Source of the DNA: Tannerellaceae bacterium
GTDB taxonomy: Bacteria; Bacteroidota; Bacteroidia; Bacteroidales; Tannerellaceae
DNA: 64,000 nt
Direction of reading: 5' to 3'
Assembly (NCBI GenBank): GCA_021201295.1
Contig: JAJQFE010000052.1
Coordinates: forward strand, 1-64,000
This document shows positions 47,913 to 55,030 of this stretch, in pieces; the stretch's first letter is position 1; every line of letters starts with the position of its first letter. Under the pieces are notes generated by a model. The model saw nothing but the letters and a program-made list of their open reading frames with translations, had not been told where the DNA came from and did not search any database. The translations under genes and the position numbers were made by a program.

Positions 47913-49919
47913 ATGCAACGATTTTTTATAGGTAGAGCATCGATAGTGCTCCTTCTGTATTTATTCTCTGCAGGACAGGTATCTGCACAGGAGAAAGACA
48001 GCACTCTACACCAGCAACTTTCCAATGTAGAAGTGGTGGAAAAGATACGTCCTGCCGTTACCCGCCAGGGATCTCCCTGGCAACTGATGGATCGTGGTAG
48101 TATGGATCGGCTTGGCCTTCAGGACCTCTCGGATGCGGTGCGGCGTTTTTCGGGAGTAACCGTAAAAGATTATGGCGGTATAGGCGGCTTAAAAACTATT
48201 TCAGTCCGTAGTCTGGGGGCTCAGCACACAGCGGTCAGTTATGACGGGATCACTATTTCCGATACACAGAGTGGTCAGGTGGATATCAGCCGTTTTTCTT
48301 TAGACAACATAGAATCCTTAGTCTTATCCATCGGTCAGACAGATGACATTTTTCAGACAGCCCGTCTGTATGCTTCTGCCGGAGCCCTGAGCATACAAAC
48401 CGAAATGCCTGATTTCCGGGACCGGCCCTTCCGGCTGACTGGTAGAGTAAAGACCGGCTCTTTTGGGTTTGTAAATCCATCCTTCCGGTATGATCAGAAA
48501 ATAACCGAGACCTATTCCTTTTCCCTGCATACGGACTGGATGCGTGCCGATGGGCAGTATCCCTACACATTTACCAACGGGACTGTTATTACTGAAGAAA
48601 AAAGGAAAAACAGCGATATCACTAATTTCCGCACAGAAGTCAATCTGTATGCGGATTGGAAAACAAAAGGAACCCTTCGGGTAAAAGGCTATTGGTTTGA
48701 TTCTGAGAGAGGATTACCTGGCTCTGTCATTTTATATAATGACTATCATAAGGAACGGCTACAAAACCGGAATGGTTTTACACAGGCTCTCTATGAAAGG
48801 GAACTGAATGACCGCTTCTCTTGGAAAGGACAGGCTAAATTTGATTATGCCTGGACCCGTTACCAGGATTTTCATAGTAAATATATAGACGGGAAACAGA
48901 CCGATGTCTATACCCAACGGGAGTATTACGGTTCAGCAGCCCTGCTGTATCGTCCTTTGCAAACTCTTTCGTTTTCCCTGGCAGAAGACTTCTTTGTCAA
49001 CACCTTAGATGCCACGACTCCGAAATGTCCTTTCCCCACCCGCTATACCTCCCTGACGGCCTTTTCCGGACAGTATCAGACATCCCATCTGACCCTTACC
49101 GGGAGTTTGCTGTATACCTATCTGACTGAAGAACTGGAGATTGGAGACGCGGCGGATGACCGGAAGCGTCTTTCTCCGGCCCTGAGTGTCTCCTATCGGC
49201 TTTTTCCGGATCAGAATCTGCGCATACGGGCTTCTTATCAAGATATTTTCAGAACCCCCACCTTCAATGATCTGTATTATGACCGGTTGGGAAATAAAGA
49301 ATTAGACTCAGAAAAAGCTACACAATATAATCTCGGTCTGACCTGGAGCGGAACCGTTCCGGGTCTCAGGCTGGATTATCTGAGCGTAACGGCAGATGGA
49401 TATTATAACCGGGTAAAAGACAAGATCGTGGCTCTCCCTACGATGTTTATCTGGAAAATGATGAATATGGGAAGAGTGGATATAAAAGGAGTCGATGTGA
49501 ATCTTTCCTCTCGTTGGTGCCTTCCCGCTGATATGTTCCTGCAGATAGACGGATTCTACAGTTGGCAGGATGCCACAGATGCCACTGATCAAACGTCCAA
49601 AGTGTATGGCCACCAGCTCCCTTATACACCCCTGCATTCCGGCAATATGGCTGTTTCACTGGAAAATCCCTGGGTAAATGTCAGCTGGTTAATGACCATC
49701 ATGGGAGAGCGTTATTCCCTGGCCCAGAATATAGAAGCTAACCGGATGGATTCCTATGTGGAACAGCAAATCTCTTTCAACCGGACCTGCCGGCTCGGCA
49801 GGGTTTCTGCGCGATTGAGTGCGGAAATCATCAATCTGGGGAATGTGACGTACGACGTGATCCGGTATTATCCGATGCCGGGTAGATCCTGGCGGATAGG
49901 TATAATGATCGTTTATTAA
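47913..49919 (+). CDS. btuB: TonB-dependent cobalamin receptor BtuB
   Basis: This 668-residue outer-membrane beta-barrel imports corrinoids using TonB energy. A signal peptide precedes VSAQEKDS. A TonB-box-like stretch (LSNVEVVEK) is followed by the plug domain (AVRRFSGVTVKDYGGIGGLK; ISVRSLGAQHTAVSYDGI) at about 45-160. The barrel ends with the terminal aromatic GIMIVY needed for assembly. I chose the ATG at 47913 because a signal peptide begins there; upstream codons belong to the riboswitch. The riboswitch and the BtuG and BtuF homologues downstream set the substrate as B12. Confidence 0.93.
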   Translation: MQRFFIGRASIVLLLYLFSAGQVSAQEKDSTLHQQLSNVEVVEKIRPAVTRQGSPWQLMDRGSMDRLGLQDLSDAVRRFSGVTVKDYGGIGGLKTISVRSLGAQHTAVSYDGITISDTQSGQVDISRFSLDNIESLVLSIGQTDDIFQTARLYASAGALSIQTEMPDFRDRPFRLTGRVKTGSFGFVNPSFRYDQKITETYSFSLHTDWMRADGQYPYTFTNGTVITEEKRKNSDITNFRTEVNLYADWKTKGTLRVKGYWFDSERGLPGSVILYNDYHKERLQNRNGFTQALYERELNDRFSWKGQAKFDYAWTRYQDFHSKYIDGKQTDVYTQREYYGSAALLYRPLQTLSFSLAEDFFVNTLDATTPKCPFPTRYTSLTAFSGQYQTSHLTLTGSLLYTYLTEELEIGDAADDRKRLSPALSVSYRLFPDQNLRIRASYQDIFRTPTFNDLYYDRLGNKELDSEKATQYNLGLTWSGTVPGLRLDYLSVTADGYYNRVKDKIVALPTMFIWKMMNMGRVDIKGVDVNLSSRWCLPADMFLQIDGFYSWQDATDATDQTSKVYGHQLPYTPLHSGNMAVSLENPWVNVSWLMTIMGERYSLAQNIEANRMDSYVEQQISFNRTCRLGRVSARLSAEIINLGNVTYDVIRYYPMPGRSWRIGIMIVY

Positions 49920-49946
49920 ATATAAATCATATAAAAATAAAAAGAG

Positions 49947-51044
49947 ATGAAAAAACATGTGTATGCACTGATGTGCGCCCTGCTGGTAAGCGGAACCCTT
50001 TTTTCCTGTAGTGATGACGAGAATGGGCCGGGCACTCCGGATCCGGTAAACCCTACCGGAGAGGTCAAAGGATTTTATATCCTGAACGGGGGAGACTATG
50101 GGGCTAATAATGCCTCTATCAGCTTCTTTGATGAGGAAGGGAAATTAGCCAATTCGGATATTTATTCCACTGCCAATGGCACTGGCTTAGGAGATTCCGG
50201 ACAACAAATGATCCTGTACGGGACTAAATTGTATGTGACAGTCACCAATTCTAACCGGTTGGTCGTGCTGGATCTGGACGGAAACCTGTTGCAAAAAATT
50301 GAACCTCTGGAAGACGGACAGCCGATGCATCCTCGTTATATGGCAACCCATGATGGGAAAGTATATATCAGCTACTATTACGGACATGCCGTAGCCGTTA
50401 TGGACACCACCTCTTTATCGGTTTCCAGGGTGACAGAAGTCGGACGCTATCCGGAACAGTTAGTTGTTGCAGATGGTAAACTGTATGTGGCAAATTCCGG
50501 TGGAATGGATGATGGTAATTACGGAACCACTCTTTCTGTGGTCGACCTGGAAACCCTGGAAGTGGAAAAAGAGATTGAAGTACTGATCAACCCGACAGAA
50601 GTAACTGCCGATAGCCGGAATAATATCTATGTGATCTCCATGGGTAATTATGGGGATATTAAAAATACGCTTCAACGCATCGATGCGGAAACCGGAGAGG
50701 TAGATATCATTGCCAACGCTACTAAAATGACGCTGGTGAATGATGAGCTCTACACGATCTACGCACAATATGGTGAACCGGAAATGTTGTTTAAAAAATA
50801 TGATACCCAAAGTTTTGATCCGGAAACCAAAGAACTGGATGTAGTCACTTTCCTTTCTTCCGCGCCTGATTTTGTCTATCCGACTCTTTTTGCCGTGCAT
50901 CCGTCTACCGGCCAGATCTATATCGGTGATGCCGTATATGGAGAAACAGGCTCGTTATACATCTATTCTTCTGCCGGTGCACAGATCGGGGAAGTCATTG
51001 ACACAGCAGGCCCCAGTCCGGCCAGTATCTGTTTTCTGGATTAA
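49947..51044 (+). CDS. btuG: BtuG-like surface B12-binding beta-propeller lipoprotein
   Basis: This 365-residue lipoprotein (lipobox LVSGTLFSC, acidic spacer SDDENGPGTPD) has a seven-blade beta-propeller pattern of the YncE/DUF5074 type. Repeats include KLYVTVTNSNRLVVLDLDGN, KVYISYYYGHAVAVMDTTSL, and KLYVANSGGMDDG. In Bacteroides, such proteins beside BtuB (BtuG) capture cobalamin at the cell surface with extreme affinity and pass it to BtuB. The position directly after a riboswitch-controlled btuB supports the same role here. Five bases separate its stop from the btuF-like gene. Confidence 0.88.
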   Translation: MKKHVYALMCALLVSGTLFSCSDDENGPGTPDPVNPTGEVKGFYILNGGDYGANNASISFFDEEGKLANSDIYSTANGTGLGDSGQQMILYGTKLYVTVTNSNRLVVLDLDGNLLQKIEPLEDGQPMHPRYMATHDGKVYISYYYGHAVAVMDTTSLSVSRVTEVGRYPEQLVVADGKLYVANSGGMDDGNYGTTLSVVDLETLEVEKEIEVLINPTEVTADSRNNIYVISMGNYGDIKNTLQRIDAETGEVDIIANATKMTLVNDELYTIYAQYGEPEMLFKKYDTQSFDPETKELDVVTFLSSAPDFVYPTLFAVHPSTGQIYIGDAVYGETGSLYIYSSAGAQIGEVIDTAGPSPASICFLD

Positions 51045-51047
51045 TCG

Positions 51048-52172
51048 ATGAAATATATAATTTCCATAGGGCTCTGTCTCCTGTTTGTGGCTTGTTCACA
51101 AACAGGAACACAACCTGTTCCCGTAACTTCCGGGACCGGAGAGATTCGTTATGCCACAGGCTATACTGTGCAGTCCTTTGAAAAATACACCCAGGTAGAG
51201 ATCCACGATCCCTGGGATAGTACCCGTATTTTGCAACGTTATCTGTTAGTAGACCGTCAGCAGGCAATTCCTGCCAATCTGCCTAAAGGGACGATCGTGC
51301 CTGTTCCTATACAAAATATCGTAGTCTATACCTCCGTCCATGCTTCCATCATAGACCAGTTAGGCGAAGCGGATAAAATTGTGGGTGTCTGTGAACCGCA
51401 ATATATGGATACGCCTTCGGTTCGGGAAGGATTGCGTTCCGGCCGTATCGCTGATCTGGGAGAATCGATGGCGCCCAATATAGAAAAGATCATAGACATA
51501 GAAGCAGAAATTATCATAGCCTCTCCTTTTCAGAATGCCGGCTATGGAGCAGCAGAAAAGATAGGTATTCCTATTATTGAAGGAGCTGATTATATGGAAT
51601 CCCACCCACTGGGACGGGCCGAATGGGGACGTTTCTATGGCTTATTATTAGGAAGGTCTTACGAAGCGGATTCTATCTTCCGGGGTACTGAGCAACGGTA
51701 TCTGGCACTGAAAGAATTAGCGGCTACCGAAACCGACCGGCCAACGGTGATTTCTGAAAAGAAATACGGCTCTTTCTGGTATATACCGGCCGTGGATAGT
51801 TACACGGCTCATTTTTTCGAAGATGCCGGAGCCGATTATATTTTTAAAGATATACCGGGAGCCGGAAGTCATCCTCTTTCCTTTGAAACGGTGCTGGATG
51901 AGGGTATCCATGCAGATTTCTGGCTGATAAAATATAACATGGCAGAAGATATGACCTATAAAGACCTGCGTGGGGAATATAATCCGTATGAAAATTTTGA
52001 TGCCTATAGAAAACGGAATGTGTATGGCTGCAATACCGGAAAGGTCCCCTATTATGAAGAATTTCCCATTCACCCGGATCTGCTCCTGAAAGACCTGATC
52101 CGTATCTTCCATCCGCAACTTCTCCCAGATCATGAACTACGCTACTATAAACCCATGCAGGACAATTCATAA
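51048..52172 (+). CDS. btuF: BtuF-like periplasmic cobalamin-binding lipoprotein
   Basis: This 374-residue lipoprotein (lipobox LLFVACSQ, Cys16) belongs to the periplasmic binding proteins of iron-siderophore/B12 ABC importers. It has the two-lobe pattern NIVVYTSVHASIIDQLGEAD, with IEKIIDIEAEIIIASPFQNA in the first lobe and VISEKKYGSFWYIPAVDSYT in the second. It should deliver B12 to a BtuCD importer. No permease or ATPase gene follows: the next gene is HU-like. So BtuCD must be encoded elsewhere or be missing. It is the third gene of the riboswitch operon. Confidence 0.87.
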   Translation: MKYIISIGLCLLFVACSQTGTQPVPVTSGTGEIRYATGYTVQSFEKYTQVEIHDPWDSTRILQRYLLVDRQQAIPANLPKGTIVPVPIQNIVVYTSVHASIIDQLGEADKIVGVCEPQYMDTPSVREGLRSGRIADLGESMAPNIEKIIDIEAEIIIASPFQNAGYGAAEKIGIPIIEGADYMESHPLGRAEWGRFYGLLLGRSYEADSIFRGTEQRYLALKELAATETDRPTVISEKKYGSFWYIPAVDSYTAHFFEDAGADYIFKDIPGAGSHPLSFETVLDEGIHADFWLIKYNMAEDMTYKDLRGEYNPYENFDAYRKRNVYGCNTGKVPYYEEFPIHPDLLLKDLIRIFHPQLLPDHELRYYKPMQDNS

Positions 52173-52212
52173 AACCGGATAGACGAAAAGAAGAAAACTT
52201 TCCTGTCCGGTT
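52173..52212 (+). terminator. Hairpin after the btuF-like gene
   Basis: AACCGGATAG (52173-52182) and CTGTCCGGTT (52203-52212) can pair over 10 bases with one G-U or mismatch. It begins one base after the stop codon and may end the B12 transcript. There is no clear T run. Confidence 0.45.
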
Positions 52213-52375
52213 GTCATCTCTCCCGATTTCCCTCTTTGCGGTAGAGGCTTACTGGCATACTTTTTTCATTTAGGCGTTTATACGAGGTTAACTATGGGTA
52301 GACAAGAGATAAAAAATATGGCAGAAAATAGCCGGTTTTCCATGGATTTTTCCTATTTTTATAGGATGGTATGTG

Positions 52376-52463
52376 GGGCCTCTGGCGGTGGGCTTTCGGG
52401 CCTCCCGCCGTGGGCCCGTGGTCCCTCCGCCGTGGGATGCAGAGCCCTCCGCGGAGGGCCGGA
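52376..52463. repeat. GC-rich degenerate tandem repeat upstream of the HU-like gene
   Basis: Three to four units of 22-23 bases built on CCTCCGCCGTGGG follow one another: GGCCTCTGGCGGTGGG, GGCCTCCCGCCGTGGG, TCCCTCCGCCGTGGG, and a final palindrome CCCTCCGCGGAGGG. The block is about three quarters G+C in a mid-40s genome. CCGGTTTT and AAAACCGG words on either side make a larger imperfect palindrome. It fills most of the 374-base gap before the HU-like gene, in which I see no other gene. Confidence 0.65.
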
Positions 52464-52546
52464 GAATCTGTCCGGAGAAAACCGGAAAAGATAGGAAAAG
52501 AGTGAAAAAAGAACCGTTCAATTGTTAATTTAAACGCTTGTGCCTT

Positions 52547-53167
52547 ATGACTATTTATTATGATTTCAGGAAAAAACTGGACCTCCGGTCCACCGATCAG
52601 GAAACTGTCCTGACTCCCCATGTAGTATCTTCCGGAACTGTTCCCGCCCGGAAATTGTATGAACAGCTTGAACAGGCCACGACCTTCCGGCAGGGAGAGA
52701 TCGAAGGCATGTTGGATGGACTCATTGAGCAGATGATCTTTGAATTGAAAAACGACCGGGTCGTGGAATTGGGAAAATTAGGCTATTTTTCCTTAAAGAT
52801 CACTTCCCGTCCGGTTACGGATAAACAGACCATCCATGCGCAATCCATCGCTTTTAAAAATGTCAACTTCCATCCCTCTGCCTGGTTTAAGGAGCAGTTT
52901 AAAGGATTATCTTTTGCCCAGGCACCGGAGGGCTATCGCTCCTCCGTTTCTTCCCGTCTGGACCACCGGAAAAAATTGTTGGAACACTATCTGCACACCC
53001 ATCCGTTTATCAGCCGGACAGCCTATACCAGTCTGACCGGCCTCCTGAAGAACAAAGCACTGGCAGAGTTACATGCATGGGTGAAAGAAGGATTTCTGGA
53101 TATCTATGGCAGAGGAAGCCATAAGGTATTTATCAAAGGAAAGGCCTTTCCTGAAAACAGTTTATAG
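52547..53167 (+). CDS. HU-related DNA-binding protein with extra C-terminal winged-helix-like domain
   Basis: This 206-residue protein begins as an HU-related histone-like protein (about 1-125). The pattern is MTIYYDFRKKLDLRSTDQ, VSSGTVPARKLYEQLEQATT, IEQMIFELKNDRVVELGKLG and FKNVNFHPSAWFKEQF. Unlike most family members it has about 80 further residues. These read KKLLEHYLHTHPFISRTAYT and KALAELHAWVKEGFLDIYGR, which looks like a winged-helix domain. I chose the ATG at 52547 (MTIYYDF). It stands alone after a long, structured upstream region. The role may be nucleoid organisation or locus-specific regulation. Confidence 0.8.
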   Translation: MTIYYDFRKKLDLRSTDQETVLTPHVVSSGTVPARKLYEQLEQATTFRQGEIEGMLDGLIEQMIFELKNDRVVELGKLGYFSLKITSRPVTDKQTIHAQSIAFKNVNFHPSAWFKEQFKGLSFAQAPEGYRSSVSSRLDHRKKLLEHYLHTHPFISRTAYTSLTGLLKNKALAELHAWVKEGFLDIYGRGSHKVFIKGKAFPENSL

Positions 53168-53204
53168 GTGGGCTTAAACCTTTAATTCTTTTGAATCAGA
53201 TGAT

Positions 53205-53403
53205 TATCTTTGTTTGTGCAGCTGGAGATAAAAAACCACAGGAGATAAAAATCAGACCTCTCAAGCACTCCAAACCCGTATGTAGAGAGGGATGGAGAAG
53301 GTTTGCAAGAGATAAAAGTCAATTTGCCTGTTTTTATAGGGGAGAAAGATCGGTTGTGGAACATAAAAATCCCACTTTTCAGGAGATGAAAAGTGGGATT
53401 TTG
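53205..53403 (+). ncRNA. Candidate small RNA with GAGATAAAA repeats and strong terminator
   Basis: TATCTTTG at 53205-53212 (with TTTA 20 bases upstream) is a plausible promoter, and a 15-bp terminator stem ends at 53402. The transcript between would be about 185 bases. It contains GGAGATAAAA at 53224 and 53241, AGAGATAAAA at 53308 and GGAGATGAAAA at 53382, plus a CCTCTC/GAGAGG pairing (about 53257-53288). The same CAAGAGATAAAA word occurs at 52303, ahead of the HU-like gene. No convincing ORF lies inside. This is inference from signals only. Confidence 0.4.
53366..53402. terminator. Strong bidirectional intrinsic terminator
   Basis: AAAATCCCACTTTTC (53366-53380) and GAAAAGTGGGATTTT (53388-53402) form a perfect 15-bp stem with a 7-base loop and A/T flanks. 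It lies between the HU-like side and the convergent flavoprotein gene. Confidence 0.85.
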
Positions 53404-53441
53404 ACTATTTGCGTTTAAAGAAAGGGAAGGTGTGTGGGTTT

Positions 53442-54811
53442 TCAGGCATATCCGTTTAACATCCCATGGAAGTATAACGGTTTTAGAATATGAACTTTCA
53501 GAAACCAGGCTGCTCTCAGTTCTTTCGATTGATCCATCCAACTGAATGGAAAAGAACCGGCAGGCTTTTTATCATAGTCGAACTCGCACAGGAGTACGTG
53601 TTTATAATCTGTTATGATCGGACAAGCCGCGTATCCGTTATATCTTTTCACCGGCTCTTTTTCTTCCATCAGGGCAATCAGGTTCCTGGCGGCTACGGGA
53701 ACCTGCACCCGGATCGCGGCGGAAGTTTTACTGGTAGGCATATTTGCACAATCTCCTAAAGAGACTATATTGGGGTAACGGGTATGAATAAGGGTCTCTT
53801 TGTCTACCGTTACCCAACCTTCACCCCCCCCGGTTTCTTTTCTCGCTTGTCCAGACCTGCTTCCCGGACAAAGTCCGGCGCTGACATCGGAGGAGTAAAA
53901 TGCAGGAAATCATACCCCTCTGTAAAAGGGGTCCGGATCAGTTCTTCTCCTTTCATTTCTGCCTTTTCCAGATAGACCTGCCTGTTTAACGTGTCTATTC
54001 CTTTTACCCGTACCTCCGTATGGATAGGAATATCCCGCTCCTGATAGATCTCCAGTAAACGGGGAGTGTAGTGCGGCACATCATACAGCTTTTGGGAGGC
54101 TGTGAAAAAATCTAACGCCACCTGTTCCCTGCTGCTGTTTTTCCGGGTATAGGCATCTGTCAGAAGACAGATCTTTTTAGGAGCTCCTCCACATTTATGT
54201 TTGGTGTAGGTGTCCGTAAAAATACCCTTTCCACCGTTCTTTGAAAACTCCTGCAACGCTTTCCACGTCTTTTGGGCTCCTTCAAAGTCGTATATACAGT
54301 GGGCATTTCCTTCTCCTAATCTATCCCGGGAGATGCCTTCCACCTGTTCCCAGTTGATCTGTAATCCCGGTGTCAACACCAGAAAGTCATAGGTTATCCT
54401 GCCGTTCCGGGCAGTCTCTAAGAGCTGTTGATCCGGGTTGAGTAGCAGGACCTCGTCCTGGATCCACCGGACTCCTTTCGGAATACAACTCTCCTGCCTT
54501 TTCCAGACCTCTTCCAGTTGGTAAACCCCGGAGGCAATCAGCGTAAAACCGGGCTGGTAATACTGCCGGTCACTGGGATCGATCAGGGTAATATCCGGAT
54601 CATCCAACCAACGAGACAGCCGGGCTGCCATACTGATTCCGGCTGCTCCACCGCCTACAATCAGGATTTTCCCTTTTGCTTTACTGGAAAAAGCGTGATA
54701 GTAAGCCGCACTGCCTGCTGCGGTTGCTACGCCAGCCGCAGCGACTATTTTTAAAAAGTTTCGTCGCGAAAATGAATTATTTCCGGAATCTTTTCGTTGT
54801 CCAGTTACCAT
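53442..54811 (-). pseudogene. Exported FAD/NAD(P) oxidoreductase (sulfide:quinone reductase-like), frameshifted at poly-G
   Basis: This gene encodes a flavoprotein related to sulfide:quinone oxidoreductases. A twin-arginine signal (SRRNFLKIVAAAGVATAAG) leads into the FAD-binding motif ILIVGGGAAGISMAARLSRW, then HKCGGAPKKICLL. The frame ends after KPGGVKVG at a G8 run (53824-53831). One more G gives KKPGGGEGWVTVDKETLIHT and joins YPNIVSLGDCANMPTSKTSA, the C-terminal FAD motif, through to ...YFHGMLNGYA. The repaired protein has 456 residues. Since only tract length separates on from off, slipped-strand phase variation is possible; decay or a basecalling error are the alternatives. A TACTTTTG on the minus strand at 54994-55001 may be its promoter. 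Confidence 0.83.
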
Positions 54812-55030
54812 TTTTTTATCGATGTTTTATGATTTCCTTTCATAAAGCCGATGGTGCAAAGAAAAATAAAATAGGAAGTTACCCCTAAATGATCTCCTAC
54901 TACACTATTTGCTCACATGAATCAAGAGGTGGGTCAGAAACTACTACAACACTTTCTCATGGTTTAGAAATCCAGGTCTATATAATTGATATACAAAAGT
55001 ATTATAAAATCTTTTTTCTGAGAATTAATC

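Noticed and set aside
47913-49919. SusC-type receptor rather than BtuB
   Set aside because: At 668 residues it is much shorter than SusC proteins, lacks a SusD partner, and lies directly under a cobalamin riboswitch.
52288-52621. Overlapping 66-109-residue ORFs in the GC-rich block before the HU-like gene
   Set aside because: They exist in several frames on both strands because the block is GC-rich and repetitive, with no ribosome site or protein-like composition.
53205-53403. 6S RNA identity for the candidate small RNA
   Set aside because: The length is right, but the long closing stem and central bubble of 6S RNA are not visible.
53191-53418. 75-residue ORF across the candidate small RNA
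   Set aside because: It starts with TTG upstream of the promoter-like element and reads straight through the terminator stem.
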